Assembly (NCBI GenBank): GCA_034509925.1
Contig: CM067531.1
Location: 10,634,319-10,698,318 of the forward strand
DNA length: 64,000 bases
Direction of reading: 5' to 3'
Origin: Hirudinaria manillensis
Taxonomy: Eukaryota > Annelida > Clitellata > Hirudinida > Hirudinidae
Position numbers and translations under genes: made by a program. This document shows positions 49,079 to 61,639 of the stretch, in pieces. The notes under the pieces were generated by a model. It had not been told where the DNA came from. It did not search any database and saw only the letters and a program-made list of their open reading frames with translations. Each line of letters opens with the position of its first letter. The first letter of the stretch is position 1.

Positions 49079-49840
49079 CCTGGTGGCATAGGACATTTAT
49101 TTCGTACCGAATTTTGTCGGGAGTCAGCAAAGGTGGCATAATTGCAAGAGTGGCCTAGTAGCGAGGTTGCATAGTAACGAGATTTGACTATATGCATAAT
49201 TCTAATAAATTAAATAGTCAAAAATTTTAGCGACCCGGTTAACACAACATCCTATCAGATCTCAACCCAGACAGAGATCTAAACTCAATAACAAACGTAC
49301 CTCTATCTTTTTCGTAAAATCCCAGCGTTTGCTGCCTCAAAACAACATGGTAGCATTTTCCAAGTAATAACAATATTTACAGTACTTTCACCACTTAATC
49401 AAATTTCTTTATTTACTGATAAATGTTTCACCACGAGTCAAAGAAACACCAGGAATCAGGAGAAGATGGTCGAAGCCAAGCGAAGAGTTGTGCAAGAGAT
49501 ATGGTAGGAAATGTGGTATAAAGAGAAGCTATGATACTGGCCACAATCCCAAAACAATGCCAATTAAAACTGCGTTGCATCTCAAATGCTTTTGCTGGGG
49601 AAAGCACTAATGAAACTTAAAAACTAAAAAACTTCTATTGATTATGCTTGATTATGAAATGAGGTTTCAACTTATATTTTATGGGAAAAGTGTCAAACTT
49701 TGAGTGCATTTTAGTGAGCGTTAAATAATAGAACCTTGAAATCGACGCTCGAGGAAACTCAAAAAGCATGATGGAAGCAAAACTAACCACTGAGCAATCG
49801 TGGTTACGTGGATTATGTGAAATGCTATTGCATTTAACTG
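49079..49840. other. Spacer and 3' flank of the outermost FAM162
   Basis: No gene. The part from about 49620 to 49840 is nearly identical to 18010-18229, showing recent shared ancestry with unit 3. Confidence 0.55.
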
Positions 49841-50438
49841 TCATTTTTTATTTTGTTCCTTCAATTCTTGTATCCTCGCCAGTTCTCTCTTTTGAGCAGT
49901 GTCGCCCTCTCTTCTCAACTGCCTTCCACGGTATATCATCGCTGCTGAAGCTCCCACCACGAAAACCGCCATGATGATGTTGACTCTGATTCTGAACAAG
50001 TCCATGGATTTCTTCAGCTGTCCTCGGCTGAGAATCAAACTTTCAATTATTTTTTTAAAAATAATTGCATGGAACGAGAATTAGCGACCACCCAAGACAT
50101 CATAGTTGCACATTGCCTTATTTTAGACCAACAGCTGCAGACATATCCTTTTGAACATTCCTAAAGTTTCTCAAATCAAGTAAATCTCACGTCACTTTGG
50201 CTGGAACAGAAACTGCATCAGGATAGAATTTCGTCCAGACCAAGACCTTCTTTTGAAAGCTTGTGGGAACTACTTGATCTATAACCTCAAATATAAAATA
50301 TTTAAAGGACCAAAAGTTGCAAGACCAATACTATAATTTCCCACCTGAATATCCCGGCATTCCTTTCACATGCATCAGTAAAATGCTATTCCTCTTCAAG
50401 CTGATTGTTCTTGACATAATTTTGAGGAGAAATGCCAT
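49841..50438 (-). CDS. FAM162: FAM162/UPF0389 protein, outermost and most divergent copy
   Basis: Exons 50345-50438, 50191-50278 and 49841-50027; phases as in the other copies; 122 aa. Exon 1 gives MAFLLKIMSRTISLKRNSIL (presequence-like, one codon shorter). Exon 2 gives VVPTSFQKKVLVWTKFYPD. Exon 3 gives MDLFRIRVNIIMAVFVVGA, then a charged tail ending QELKEQNKK. Many substitutions relative to copies 1-3 are conservative and the frame is open, which fits a gene under constraint. It lies head-to-head with the SOCS-box gene, the likely original arrangement of the locus. Confidence 0.88.
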
Positions 50439-52585
50439 CTTGGGGTTTCGCAGCAAGAATATTATAACAACGTTTATAAAAACATAGATCAATACAAAAA
50501 AGATGAAACCTTAATCAAGCTTTTTAATTACAGCTAACTTAAATGTTGGATGCATACAATCCTGTTAATATATCATTTAAAAGCATCTGAAATACTATTC
50601 CGTGAGTGAGTTCGTGCTTCCACAACAGAAATTCGTCGATGTTTTCCATGAAAGTAAAATTCCTAATCAGAGTTCATTAAAAGGCATTAGAAAATCGTGC
50701 ACCATTTACCAAATTACGTACTTTTTCAATATTTTTGGAATTCTGCAAAACAGATTGCAGCAGGTTCAGTAAGACAGGCTCGCGCAACCTCACATGAATT
50801 CGGCCTTTATATCACGACTAGAGAGCGATCAAGGTTATTGAGAAGTGCGCACGAACCGAGTATATCCACAATGTTTTTATATGGTGTGCGATTATACATA
50901 ATAAATTACTTAATTCTCTCATTACGGATAAGTATTTACCATAATGAAACACAGTTTGAAACAAAAACGAAATAGTGCTAAGAGGTTTAGATTCTAGGAC
51001 ACTTTGAGGGCAGGGGCCAAAATTTGGAAGACAAATTTAACAATGGATCGGAGCAGAACCGAGCAAAATATATGAGAATATTTCACTCGAAGGTATAACC
51101 CGCCCTTATTTGACTGCATTGAACACAGTACCTCCAAATATAATAATTTGCTTGTTAATTTTCCCAATATTTTAATAATTAAAAGCACAAAAAACACACC
51201 AAAATTTAATCTTAGAAAATAAAAAAAATCACAGATAAATGCCACAGTACAGATCTATAAGGATCTAGTACACAATATATCACAATGTGTAAAGTAGACA
51301 AAAATGCAAACTAAAATCTGTTTAATAAACTACTTTTTTCGATTCAGAAGCTGACTTTTGAAAGTGTTATCATGAATATTTCTACTGAGTCTGAAAACAC
51401 TGTCTCCTCATCTTACTTATTCCACAAGCCAACAATTCTTGGACTGTAAAATTTGGTTTTCAGAGTTCTTGTTGCCTTTCTGTATAGTTTATATCCATGC
51501 CCTCTTGTGGAATTGCTTTTGGCCCCAAAGAAATGTGATGGTGGTAAATCTTCTCTTCCTCTTAATATCTTGAACTCTTCTACGAGGCCCTCCCTGCTTC
51601 TACTTACTTCGAGATTTGTGAATCTACAACTTCTCAGTCTATCCTCATGTTAACTTAATTTTCCCAGACCCTTAATCATCTTTGTTATTTTTTTGTTGTA
51701 CTCTTTCCAAAATTTCAATATCCTTCTTTAAGTAGAGTTTTCGTACTTTTATAAACTATTCCAAGTGGGGTCTAACTATTGCGTTGCATAGTCTATAACT
51801 AATAATATGACTTAATATGACTTGTAATATGTAGTAATATGACTTGTCTATAAATTCTGCAAGTGGAGTCTCAGGCCCTTCCATGCTTGTGACCATACGA
51901 TGAGTCAACGTTTCTGGTATCATTCCATTTCTTTAAAAGTATTATAAACTCTAGATTTCATAAACTACATACTTCAACCTTAAATTTATACCTCTTTATT
52001 TGGTATTTCTCCGGGAGTGGATTTTGTTCTGGGGGCTCTTTTGGTTATAACCATATCAGAACTGTGTCCATCTTTATCTATGGAGAGGGCTGTCAAGACA
52101 GATAGACCTCCTCAGTGGCTATAAAACCATGGTCTATGATTTTCAGCATAACTGTCTGACATCGTCAACGATTAGACAATCAGCTATCAGATCAGATGTT
52201 TAAGCAAATGATAAGAATTGATAGTTTTTTCATAATAATATCATATCTACCTTGTAAAGCCGCACCCAAATTCCCCAAATAATCTTATGATAATGTTGGC
52301 TAATTCGTCAGATCAAGATTTTTAAAAAAATCCCCAAATGAACACAATTTGAGAGTTATGATTGATACATAAGTTATTTTTCACATTAACATTAAATCAG
52401 ATGTTTTAAGATGTTTTAAATACAGCGCTTCGAACGATACGGGTCTGCTTGTTTATGTCCGGTTGTTTGTATAATTTCAGTTTTTCGTTTTGTTTGCTAG
52501 CAGCACAATTTTTGTTAAATTAAGCACTGTTAGTTTAGTACTCTCGAGCCTGTATGATGTTCGTTGATCGCGCTCAAATTGAGTC
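50439..52585. other. Intergenic region between FAM162 and SOCS-box gene
   Basis: The parts at about 50600-51110 and 52070-52537 align with the 5' flanks of FAM162 copies 1-3. They are separated here by about 0.95 kb of inserted sequence containing a CR1-type LINE piece. Homology to the array stops near 52537, about 50 bp before the SOCS-box start codon. It probably contains promoters for both genes, but I see no decisive core element. Confidence 0.55.
51340..51800 (-). mobile_element. Degenerate CR1-group LINE fragment
   Basis: Minus-strand pieces in shifting frames read LCNAIVRPHLE, KKDIEILERVQ, MIKGLGK, EEFKILRGREDLPPSHFF and STRGHGYKLYRKATRTLKT. These are hallmarks of the C-terminal end of reverse transcriptases in CR1/jockey-like elements. 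Several stops and frame changes show that it is inactive. It is 5' truncated and lies inside the insertion that separates the two blocks of FAM162 flank. Confidence 0.8.
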
Positions 52586-54075
52586 ATGGGTGTGACCACC
52601 AGCAAAAAGGATGGACTAGCCTCTTCCAGTGGTGCTTCCAATGCTGTTTGTTCCGTATGTTTAACATCTCTTAACAACGGAGTGCCTGGCTGCTTCAGTC
52701 CAAACCACCATTTGCTCTGCGAGGGCAACAGGCAGATGCCATGGACAAAAGTTTCGTCAGAAGTTCTTACCACCTGGAAATATGGAGCTGTGCTGTGGGG
52801 TTTTGAACCTCGAATAGATTATACGTCTAACGTGAAAGGTCGCCTACAGCCCTGGTGTACTGGAGGTAGACATTTTGTGGTCACTCACGATTCCCCAAAT
52901 AAAATACTGCAGCGCCCATACTGCCTCATGACAATTACTGAGAATTGCCTCAAGCAGGACACCCACATTCGTTTGCCATATGCATATGCAGGCAGACTTT
53001 ATTCTGAACCAGAACCAGCAGGCCACTATCTCAAATCAGCTCAGGTTAGTTTTGAATGGTTTTGAATTGTTTGATGCATCTAATTGCTTTTTTCAATTAA
53101 AGGAACATTTCATTCATTGTAAATTCTTGGAAAAATTTTAGGTTGTTGGCTACAGGAGTGGCATTGCCTTGCTGCAACTCAATTGCTTGGATAATTTGAT
53201 GGAGTTTGTGGCTGTCCACATGAAAACTGCATCCATACTTGCCATTCACAAGGAAGAAACATTGACAGGAAAGCATTATCTATGTGACTGCATCATCAGC
53301 CCTGATTTGGGCTCCTTCATTCTGAAACCGAATGCCATGTACGTGCTCAACTTTTGTCGAGGGGAGTTCCGAAATGTCATGAAGGTTTTGTCATTAAAAG
53401 AAAACAGGTTTGGTTTTCATCTGGAGTCTTCGGCAAATTCGGCAATAATTTTCCTTCTTTTTATTTTTTAGGTGTCCCGTCTTGAAGAGCATTTTTCCTA
53501 ACCTAGCAGTTAGATTGTTTGCAGCCTACGATCCCAGATACTGTTGGTCCCGAGTTGCTCTCGGCAATTATTCAAAAGGAGGCAGGGATGTTTTATGCGT
53601 TTATGACATCAAAGAGGACAAAGTCGTATTGGAGAGTGGCCTGGGTCACTACCAGACGACGCACAACATCGTGTTCAGTCCCGACGGGAGGTACGTCGCC
53701 TCTCTGATCCTCGGGAGGTCGATCAAGGACGGCCTCTTCAACTTTCCGAAGGTCCTCGTCTACTCTGGCGACAGTCTCGAGGTAGTGCACTCGGTGAGGA
53801 CCGAGTACCTTGCGGAAGTACCCACCCTCTCGCCGGCCGCCATATTCCCTCTCTTCTCCGACACTGGGGAGAGGATGGCGGTGGCCTACGGAGAGCAGGG
53901 TACCTTCTACCAGCAGGTCGTGGGCGTCCACTTGTACCGGGTCCCCACGGCCTTTGACCTTCAGAGTCTCTGCAGGGAGGTCATCAGAAAGAGGTTCGAC
54001 TGTCAGGATGTTCAGCGTCTACCACTGCCGAATCAGATGAAGTCGTTCCTGGCTTTCAAACCCTACTACGAATGA
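52586..54075 (+). CDS. Beta-propeller-like SOCS-box protein
   Basis: Three coding exons, 52586-53044, 53142-53407 and 53472-54075, joined in phases 0 and 2; 442 aa. The N-terminus MGVTTSKK is a possible N-myristoylation signal. CSVCLTSLNN follows near residue 22. WD-like strands appear in the second half (THNIVFSPDGRYVASL, RDVLCVYDIKEDKVVLE). The C-terminus is a SOCS box of about 38 residues: FDLQSLCREVIRKRF (BC-box, binds elongin C) and LPLPNQMKSFLAF (LPLP motif of the cullin-5 half). By family knowledge such proteins are substrate receptors of Cul5 ubiquitin ligases; the substrate is unknown. GC content is higher in exon 3. Single copy here. Confidence 0.85.
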
Positions 54076-55700
54076 CGAGACGTCATATTTGACGTTTTTT
54101 GATTTATCGCAACCTTTGACTGCAACGGTTCGAACGAAGGAAAGGAGGATTGATCTCGCACGTGTTCGTACGTCACGAGCAGCTATTTCATTGTTGGGTT
54201 TTCGAGACTTAAAAAAAAAGAAAGCAGGGAATTTCGTGCCGCGGTCGGATTTGATTTCTTCAAAGTCGTTCATTGATTCACAGACTTTCTGCAAGGTTTG
54301 CTGTGCCAGGAATTCCGATTGTGACTCTGTAAACCGTTGGACTTGATTGTTGATTATTTATTCGTTGTTCAACCCAGAAGAGTAGAAGGTTTAGGTGATT
54401 GGAGTCATTTATTCTGCAATAATATTTCTTCACTTTTCAATGTCTGCATTAACTGCGTTTTTGTTTTGTTTTTGTTTTGTTTTTGTTTTTGCATCTAGTC
54501 TTGAATTGTGTGTTTTTATTTAGAAATTTTTGAAATGTCAATTCTGTTGTTTTTATTACTTTTACAATTCTTTACGAGCAGTATTATACTTTCACATCCA
54601 TTCCCAAGGATTTGCAAAGTTTTTTGAGACTGTTTCACAACATAACAATGGACAGGATATTTTTATTATATTATTATTATTATTGTTGTTGCAATTATTT
54701 ATTTGTCCATCTTTCTAGATTGATGTCTTGCATTCTGTTGAATTAAAATTCTTGTGGTTGGGAATGAGATTCAAAAGTAAACAAATAAAAATATTTATTA
54801 AAAACAAAGGAAGTTCATTCACTAACAGAACTTATTTTCTTAATAAATCAATCATTCATTCGATTGTCTGCTCCCTAATTGGTCAGCAATTGTTTTATTC
54901 TAATGAGAAGGAACACTACTTAAATATAGCATTTCTCAAGATAATACAATATTAAAATAATAATAATAAAATAATAAAATATGGTGCTTAAAGAAATTTG
55001 GAAACTGTTTCTTTCTGACAAATTCCTTTCCCTCATGAATTATTCCCTGCACCTCTGGCATCTTGTCATGCTTTTAAATCTGCTTCTTTTGTTTTTATTT
55101 TATTTTTGTTTTTTTTTTAAGCTGATACAAATATGTTTTTTTTTTATGAAGATATGCTCGGAGGATGTGCTCATTGCAATTATAATTATGATAAACCACG
55201 CCACATGTTGTAATAATTTCTTTCTTTATTATTTCATTTCTTCGATGCCTAATCACAGAGCTTGGTGTCATTATGTTCTGTAAATTCTGCCTCCACTCAA
55301 GCCAAATGAGGATGTCTAAGTTGTTAGAACGTTAAGAATGTAATATGAGTTTTGCACGTGGAATATGTTTATATTTTATTAATGTAATAATTACTTAAAA
55401 TAAGAAAAAGTGATTGTATAAGAATTTTGAACATGTATATATGAATAATATGATTAGTTGCAATATAATTTGTGAAATTCATATAAAAATAAGTAAATAT
55501 TTTAAGTTTGCAGATTTATTTTTTTGGAAAGTTTTAGAAATTGAATTATATATTATTATAATATTATGATAATGTTATAAATTACATATTTACTAAATAG
55601 CAAGTAATTAAGGATGTATTAAATGTTATAATCTGAAAAGTATTTATAATTAAGGGATTGAGTCAATCATTCTTCGTTCTGTTGTTCTTGGCACCAGTTG
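54076..55700. other. 3' UTR and AT-rich intergenic DNA after the SOCS-box gene
   Basis: The first AATAAA on plus is at 54784-54789, giving a possible 3' UTR of about 0.7 kb. A GTTTT/GTTTTT run lies at about 54456-54490. Open frames at 54728-54955 and 54981-55283 are AT-driven and show no coding pattern. Confidence 0.5.
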
Positions 55701-55769
55701 GACGTGATTGACCCTGTTCGAAAACATGTTGAACGAGGACAGAATACTTGTCTCAGAACATGATGAAGG

Positions 55770-56030
55770 ATTATGTTTTACTATGAAGAAGATGAAGATG
55801 ATGAAGATGGTGAAGATGGTGAAGATGGTGAAGATGCAGAAGGTGATGATGATGATGATGATGAAGATTTCAAAAAAAATTCAAGTTTCATTTCCCCCTT
55901 ATCCAAGTCATCAAACGTTTTTTCTGGATCAAGTGCTCCCTCCTGATGATGATGATGATGATGATAACAGATGGGTGTGATGATGATGATGATTATGTTG
56001 GTGGTGGCGATGACGACGACGATGATGATG
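55770..56030 (+). repeat. GAT/GAA/GGT trinucleotide tracts with a short acidic frame
   Basis: Imperfect GATGAA and GAT repeats. One frame from an ATG near 55773 reads MFYYEEDEDDEDGEDGED, then KKNSSFISPLSK, ending near 55940. It looks like a short acidic protein, but composition alone explains the frame. No splice context supports it. Confidence 0.35.
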
Positions 56031-56212
56031 ATGATGCTAATAATGGTGACAGCGTGTTGGTCGTGACAAAAGACTCAACTCCAGGCGATGTTTATTTTTA
56101 TTGCTCGTTACTCTGCCTCGCGTGCCAACACTTTTGAAAATATTGTGATGAAGGTGATAATAGAGCTGCTGTCAGAACGGCTATGTAGGATAGCATAGTA
56201 TTATATGTAGAG

Positions 56213-56218
56213 TGATGA

Positions 56219-56252
<34 letters not shown>

Positions 56253-56334
56253 GGTGGTGGTGGTGGTGGTGGTGGTGGTGGTGGTGGTGGTGGTGGTGGT
56301 GGTGGTGGTAGTGGTGAATGATGATGATGATGAT
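56213..56334. repeat. GAT then GGT microsatellite
   Basis: About 9 GAT units followed by about 25 GGT/TGG units and a few more GAT units. Frames through it give poly-Val, poly-Met or antisense poly-His; none is credible. Confidence 0.95.
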
Positions 56335-57235
56335 GAAGGTCATAACAATAGGTCTACCTCAGAGATCGATGAACTGCAGAAAACAACTCCTATGATACTT
56401 GCTTTCGTTCGATTACAACCTATTCGAAGATGATTATCTTTGATAACGAGAGTCGTTCCTGAATTATTGCTTCGATAACTTCTGTCTGTTCATTTTTGTC
56501 TTCCATCGTTTTATTTAATTTTATTTTATTTTATTAACTTGTTTTGTTAATTAAAAGAATTTTAAAAAAATAGGAATTTAAAAGCAAGCTGTTGTTTACC
56601 ATTATATTACTATTCAGTGTAGTTATCTGCTGAGTAATGGCTATCATCTGTCATTATTAAACAATTTTTAATAATTTATGCATGATATTAAATGTTTATA
56701 CGTAGTATTTTATTTTTATTAACATTTTTATATTTTAATTTTATGCCTTAAAATATTCTCGATATTCGTAGTACTGTGGGGTGAAGCCTTTAGACATTTT
56801 TCACATGTTTATTATTCGAAATTAATTTTACAATTTCTGACTTACCAAAACGTAGCTAAATCTTTGGAACTACTGACAAGATACAACGTTGATTAACATG
56901 AAAATTTCCATTTAATTTTAGAAATTTAATAAAAACTGTTTAATTATTTTTCTCTCCTCTAATTTGATTAAATTCTTATTTCAAGTTTGCCTGAAGAGCC
57001 TTTTTCTGAAGTTAAATACATACTTTTCTGCCAAACCTTGTGATATTCTGATGGATGAGTGTTTTCAACAGGAAATATTTTCAAACTTTGAAATACTTTA
57101 AAACTTGACTCGGGGCAAAACGTAAAAACATTAAAGTTTTGAAAATGAATTTCTCGGAAAAGCAGTGAAAAAAAGTCTCAAATTTGAAGGAAAACACTTC
57201 AAAATAACTTTTCAATGTTTCTATGAAAGGCAGTT

Positions 57236-57300
57236 TTGTTGTTGCTGTTGTGATCGTCGTTGTTGTTGTTGATGTGATCGTGTGTTGTTGTGGTTGAGAA
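57236..57300. repeat. GTT-rich simple repeat
   Basis: Imperfect GTT/GTTGTT tract within otherwise unremarkable AT-rich DNA (56440-57500), which has no supported gene. Confidence 0.8.
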
Positions 57301-57524
57301 TTGTTTTTTTCCTGCTTTGTTTGAATTTGTAGTTCATTAACATCAACAGCAGTCAACCAATCAACGGGTTTATTTTTTATTATTAATTATGATATTCCAT
57401 ATGAATAAATATAAACACGAGGATGTTTGCATTTCGACATTAAGACAAAACACAGTTTTTGAAATGTGGATGATAACAAAAGACCAGTATTATGTTATAC
57501 ATAAGCCACTTTCAATCGATTCAT

Positions 57525-57545
57525 AATAATGATAATGATAATAAC

Positions 57546-57603
<58 letters not shown>

Positions 57604-57646
57604 TAATAATAAAATAATAATGATAATAATAATGATAGTAAGAATA

Positions 57647-57716
<70 letters not shown>

Positions 57717-57733
57717 TAGTAATAATAATAATA

Positions 57734-57828
<95 letters not shown>

Positions 57829-57857
57829 GACGACGACGACGACAACAATAATAATAC
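57525..57857. repeat. AAT microsatellite with regular GATAGT interruptions
   Basis: Over 100 AAT-type triplets. In 57720-57830 a higher-order pattern appears: about 8-10 AAT units and then TGATAGT, repeated four times, showing expansion of a compound unit. Ends in a short GAC run. Confidence 0.95.
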
Positions 57858-57989
57858 ATTACCTCTCTGAGTGCTCCAATTATTGTGAGGATGATAAAAT
57901 TATTTTCTCCATTAAGATTTATAATAACTTAAACATTTCACCACAAATGGACTTACCTGATTAGAAATTAAGTTTATCTGTAGATGTAC

Positions 57990-58414
57990 TGAATGTTATT
58001 AAATGGTATTAAATGTTATTAAATGTTGTTAAATGTTGTTAAATGTTGTTAAATGTTGTTAAATGTTGTTAAATGTTGTTAAATGTTGTTAAATGTTGTT
58101 AAATGTTGTTAAATGTTGTTAAATGTTGTTAAATGTTGTTAAATGTTGTTAAATGTTGTTAAATGTTGTTAAATGTTGTTAAATGTTGTTAAATGTTGTT
58201 AAATGTTGTTAAATGTTGTTAAATGTTGTTAAATGTTGTTAAATGTTGTTAAATGGTATTAAATGTTATTAAATGGTATTAAATGTTATTAAATGTTGTT
58301 AAATGTTAATAAATGTTGTTAAATGTTGTTAAATGTTATTAAATGTTATTAAATGTTACTAAATGTTATTAAATGTTACTAAATGTTACTAAATGGTATT
58401 AAATGTTACTAAAT
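57990..58414. repeat. 10-bp minisatellite, about 42 copies
   Basis: Unit AAATGTTGTT. The block 58021-58250 has 23 perfect units; flanking units vary (GGTATT, GTTATT, GTTACT). A CT dinucleotide run follows at about 58415-58432. Confidence 0.97.
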
Positions 58415-58503
58415 GTCTCTCTCTCTCTCTCTCGACATCAACCAAACAGCAACATCTCAAAGCCGTTTACTTTGAAATAGCTTTTCAACTGGTCACACTC
58501 AAA

Positions 58504-58523
58504 ATGGCGTCTTCCGCAACATG
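58504..58523 (+). CDS. Possible first coding exon (7 residues)
   Basis: AAAATGGCG start context encoding MASSAT plus two bases, then a near-consensus donor ATG/GTGAGT. CG dinucleotides and non-repetitive sequence around it contrast with the AT-rich surroundings. Such short first exons are common, but no matching second exon was found in the window, so this is only a candidate. Confidence 0.25.
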
Positions 58524-60770
58524 GTGAGTGGTTCAGAAAAATGTTTTAGCGCTTCGTTCAACGCAGATCTATGCACGTGTCTCACGCAACTCGGAAGGTT
58601 TAAAATTTTCGTCAAATTAAAATTTAAATTCGGCATTTAAATTAAAAAGAAAACAAACTTTAAAAACCCAATTTATTTAATTTTTTTAATATATTGTATA
58701 TATTGTATTAAGTAAAAAATTTATTTAATTACTGAATGTCGACTGCATGGATGGTTGGCTTTAGCATTTTATGAACATTTTATCAATTAATTAATTAATT
58801 TAATTAAAATTTATTTAAAAATATTTTTGAACTAAATCTACTTTTAATCAGATCACGTGTCACTGAGGCATGAATATTCTCTAAGAATTTCATCTCAATT
58901 AAAGATTATTATTTTTATTAATTCCATTAATTCTGTTCATTTTTTTTTAATTTTATAAGTTAACTTAATAACTTAAATCTTTTATTTTTTTTATTTGCAA
59001 TTACTTTTAAATTGCAATAATCTTTTTATTTCTTTTAAAAATTCGTCTCCTTTTGACTTGTGATCAGTTCAAAATTCTTTCAGCAAATATTTTCCCGCAC
59101 ACAAATTTCTCGGTATTTTTCCAATATTTTGTTTTTAATAATTTTCCTTCTTATTATATCTATTTCTTATTTTAGTTTTTCAGTGAAGATGAAGATCAAT
59201 AGGGGAAAGTAAGGTAAAATCGATCAAAAAAAAAATCTACCATTTCTATTCAGCATAATGTCACAATGCAACTAAGATGGTGGTGGTGGTGGTGATGATG
59301 ATGATGACGATGATCACAGGAGTTATGATACTAGTAGTCTCCATCAATCACCATGTTCTCTCGCCGTCTCACCTTCTCATCGTCGTCGTCGTCCTCATCA
59401 CCCCCTTGGTTGTTCTCAGCAGCCTGCACACACCTTGTAGCGTTTGCACAACGTTTCATTAGAAAACACATCTTGATCCCAGATTTTACCTCAATTCTTC
59501 CCTAAAGTGTCGTCGACTTGCGATCAATTTTCATTAATTTTCTTAATAAATAAAATTTAATCAAGTTAATTAAAGCTTAAATTAAATTATTTCCACTTAA
59601 TTCACTTATTTACCGAGATTTATTGAAATCGAACAAATTCGACGGCAAGAATTGAGTACAGGTAAATGTTTATCAGTAGCATTTTAATTAATTTTCTCTG
59701 AATTGTTTGATAATTGAATTTATTTAACACCGTCAAGATGCAGAAATTCAGTTCCAGATGTTTGATAAAATTTGGCGAATTTGGTGTTAATTTTGCTTCG
59801 AAATGCAGAATGTGTTGTTGATATTTTAATGTGATTTCCATATTTTATGAAATAATAAATATTAAATAAAAATAAAATAAATAATTTTTATGAAATAATA
59901 AATATTTATTATTAATAACATAAACAATCATGTAAATGAGCACAAAATGCCATGAATCATTTTCTCTCTAAACGGTTCATTTACCACAAAATAGATAAAT
60001 TTTACATCAAATTTAAACATGATTAAGTCCAAATAAACCATTTATTTATCAAATTTATTCAAATTTTGTTTGAATTAGTGATATTGAAACCTGTTCGAAC
60101 CTTCCACTTGTTCGAAATTGTCATAAGACCAAATGTTTTATGCCACTTTTAGGTTTATATTCGAGAAAATCATTTTATTTGTTCGATAAAACAATTTAAA
60201 TGTCAATCAACCTAAACATTTTCGTGGCAATTTTTCAATCCAAATAATTGCTAACATTTAAAAGCAATTATTACGATGTCACAAAATGATTCCTATAACA
60301 ACTTCTTAAATTATTTCATAACAATTTCGCCATAATTACTCCATAATATTTTTAAAACCAAATCTTTTAAGTGGACTCTCAACTTCTAAAAACAAACGTC
60401 AACCTTAACATCAGCAAATCGAAGGATCAGAAACAAAGAATCTAATTTGAAGGCCTCAATAATGGCAAGGAGAGCCTCGAATTGTGTTGTTGCTTTGAAT
60501 GTTGGGCAACATGTTGCTGAATTTTGATGTTTATTTACTTATTTATTCATTTAATATTTATTTATTTCTTTGTTTATTTATTTATTTATTTACTTATTTA
60601 TTTTTTTATTTCAACGCGAGCAGAGGACAGATGGCTCTTACCTGCTCTCCAAAGAAACAATGAACTGCAAAACTGTTGAAAGTGATTAGGAAAGGAAACA
60701 TAAACAATTGCTTGTGACAAACGTGTTGTTACGTGTTAAATGTGTATCGGGAAGGAAAGCGAGTCATAAT
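58524..60770. other. AT-rich DNA without a supported gene
   Basis: Mostly A/T-rich sequence with a short ATG/GGT tract at 59277-59305 and a TTTA run near 60540-60610. Open frames here (59277-59462, 59620-59841) look like composition effects. Confidence 0.5.
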
Positions 60771-60839
60771 CATTTACGAGACATGCGAGGAAGCGGTAGA
60801 TAAATGATAAGAAGATGAGAGTTGTTGGACAATACGTTG

Positions 60840-61005
60840 CCGCATTTTATGTTGAGCAACATGTTGTTGCAGCATTTTATGTTGTTGCAACATTTTCTGT
60901 TGAGCAACATGTTGTTGCAACATTTTCTGTTGAGCAACATGTTGCAACATTTTCTGTTGAGCAACATGTTGTTGCCACATTTTATGTTGAGTGACACATT
61001 GATGC
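60840..61005. repeat. 30-bp minisatellite with internal palindromes
   Basis: Unit of about 30 bp built from GTTGAGCAACATGTTG and TTGCAACATTTTCT, about 5 imperfect copies. Half-units TTGCAAC, AACATGTT and GTTGAGCAAC are self-complementary, so single strands could fold into hairpins. Frames on either strand are repetitive and not credible. Confidence 0.9.
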
Positions 61006-61639
61006 CATTACGAACATTGTTGAGGACAAATGAAAACGAATTGTGCCAACTAAGAAGGCCGAACAGCCTCTCTTGGGATTCAAATGACGAATCAAAGGAG
61101 CAGAAGGATCAGTGAAATGGCGGGAGTTGCGTGTCTTTGAAAATCCCCTTTTCGACAATTTAAAATAAAATACTCCCCAAGCATGAATCTGCCTCCGATT
61201 TGATTCTCACACTTTTCATGGATTCCTTTTAAAGTTTCCTTCTCGATTTTTAAAAACATTTATTCATTTATTTCAGTGCAATTCACGTTTATAATTCACA
61301 AAATAATAATAAATAATAATAATAATAATAAAAATAAATAATTAATAATTGACATTTCTTTCATTTAATTCGTTTTTTAATTGAATCGTAAATGCTATTT
61401 TAAAGGCGAACAAACAGAGTGGGATGAACAAACGTTTATCTGAATTGTTTGCGTAATAAATAAAAATAATAATAAAATAAATAAATAAATAAAAATAATA
61501 AGAGAAATAAATCGGAAAAAGAAACAATTTTCAATGTGGATTGAGTTTCGGGAGTAAAAAGCGGATTCGTTTCTTGTGTTGCAACCTTCTTTGCATCAAA
61601 AGAATCCGCTAACAATGTTATCTTGTTTCAGTCATTGTT

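Noticed and set aside
52477-52773. 98-aa minus-strand frame overlapping the SOCS-box gene
   Set aside because: Antisense shadow of exon 1 of the SOCS-box gene, which is supported by splicing phases and its domain.
53593-54040. Alternative frames within SOCS-box exon 3
   Set aside because: GC-rich coding sequence opens other frames; only the frame with FSPDGRYVAS and the SOCS box joins the upstream exons.
56098-56433. Poly-His and poly-Val open frames
   Set aside because: They are translations of a GAT/GGT microsatellite on both strands with no splice or codon evidence.
57495-57964. Poly-Leu, poly-Tyr and poly-Ile open frames
   Set aside because: Produced by the AAT microsatellite; every frame is open because the repeat lacks stops.
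58000-58414. CRISPR-like regular repeats
   Set aside because: Ten-bp head-to-tail units without spacers in a eukaryotic context: a minisatellite.
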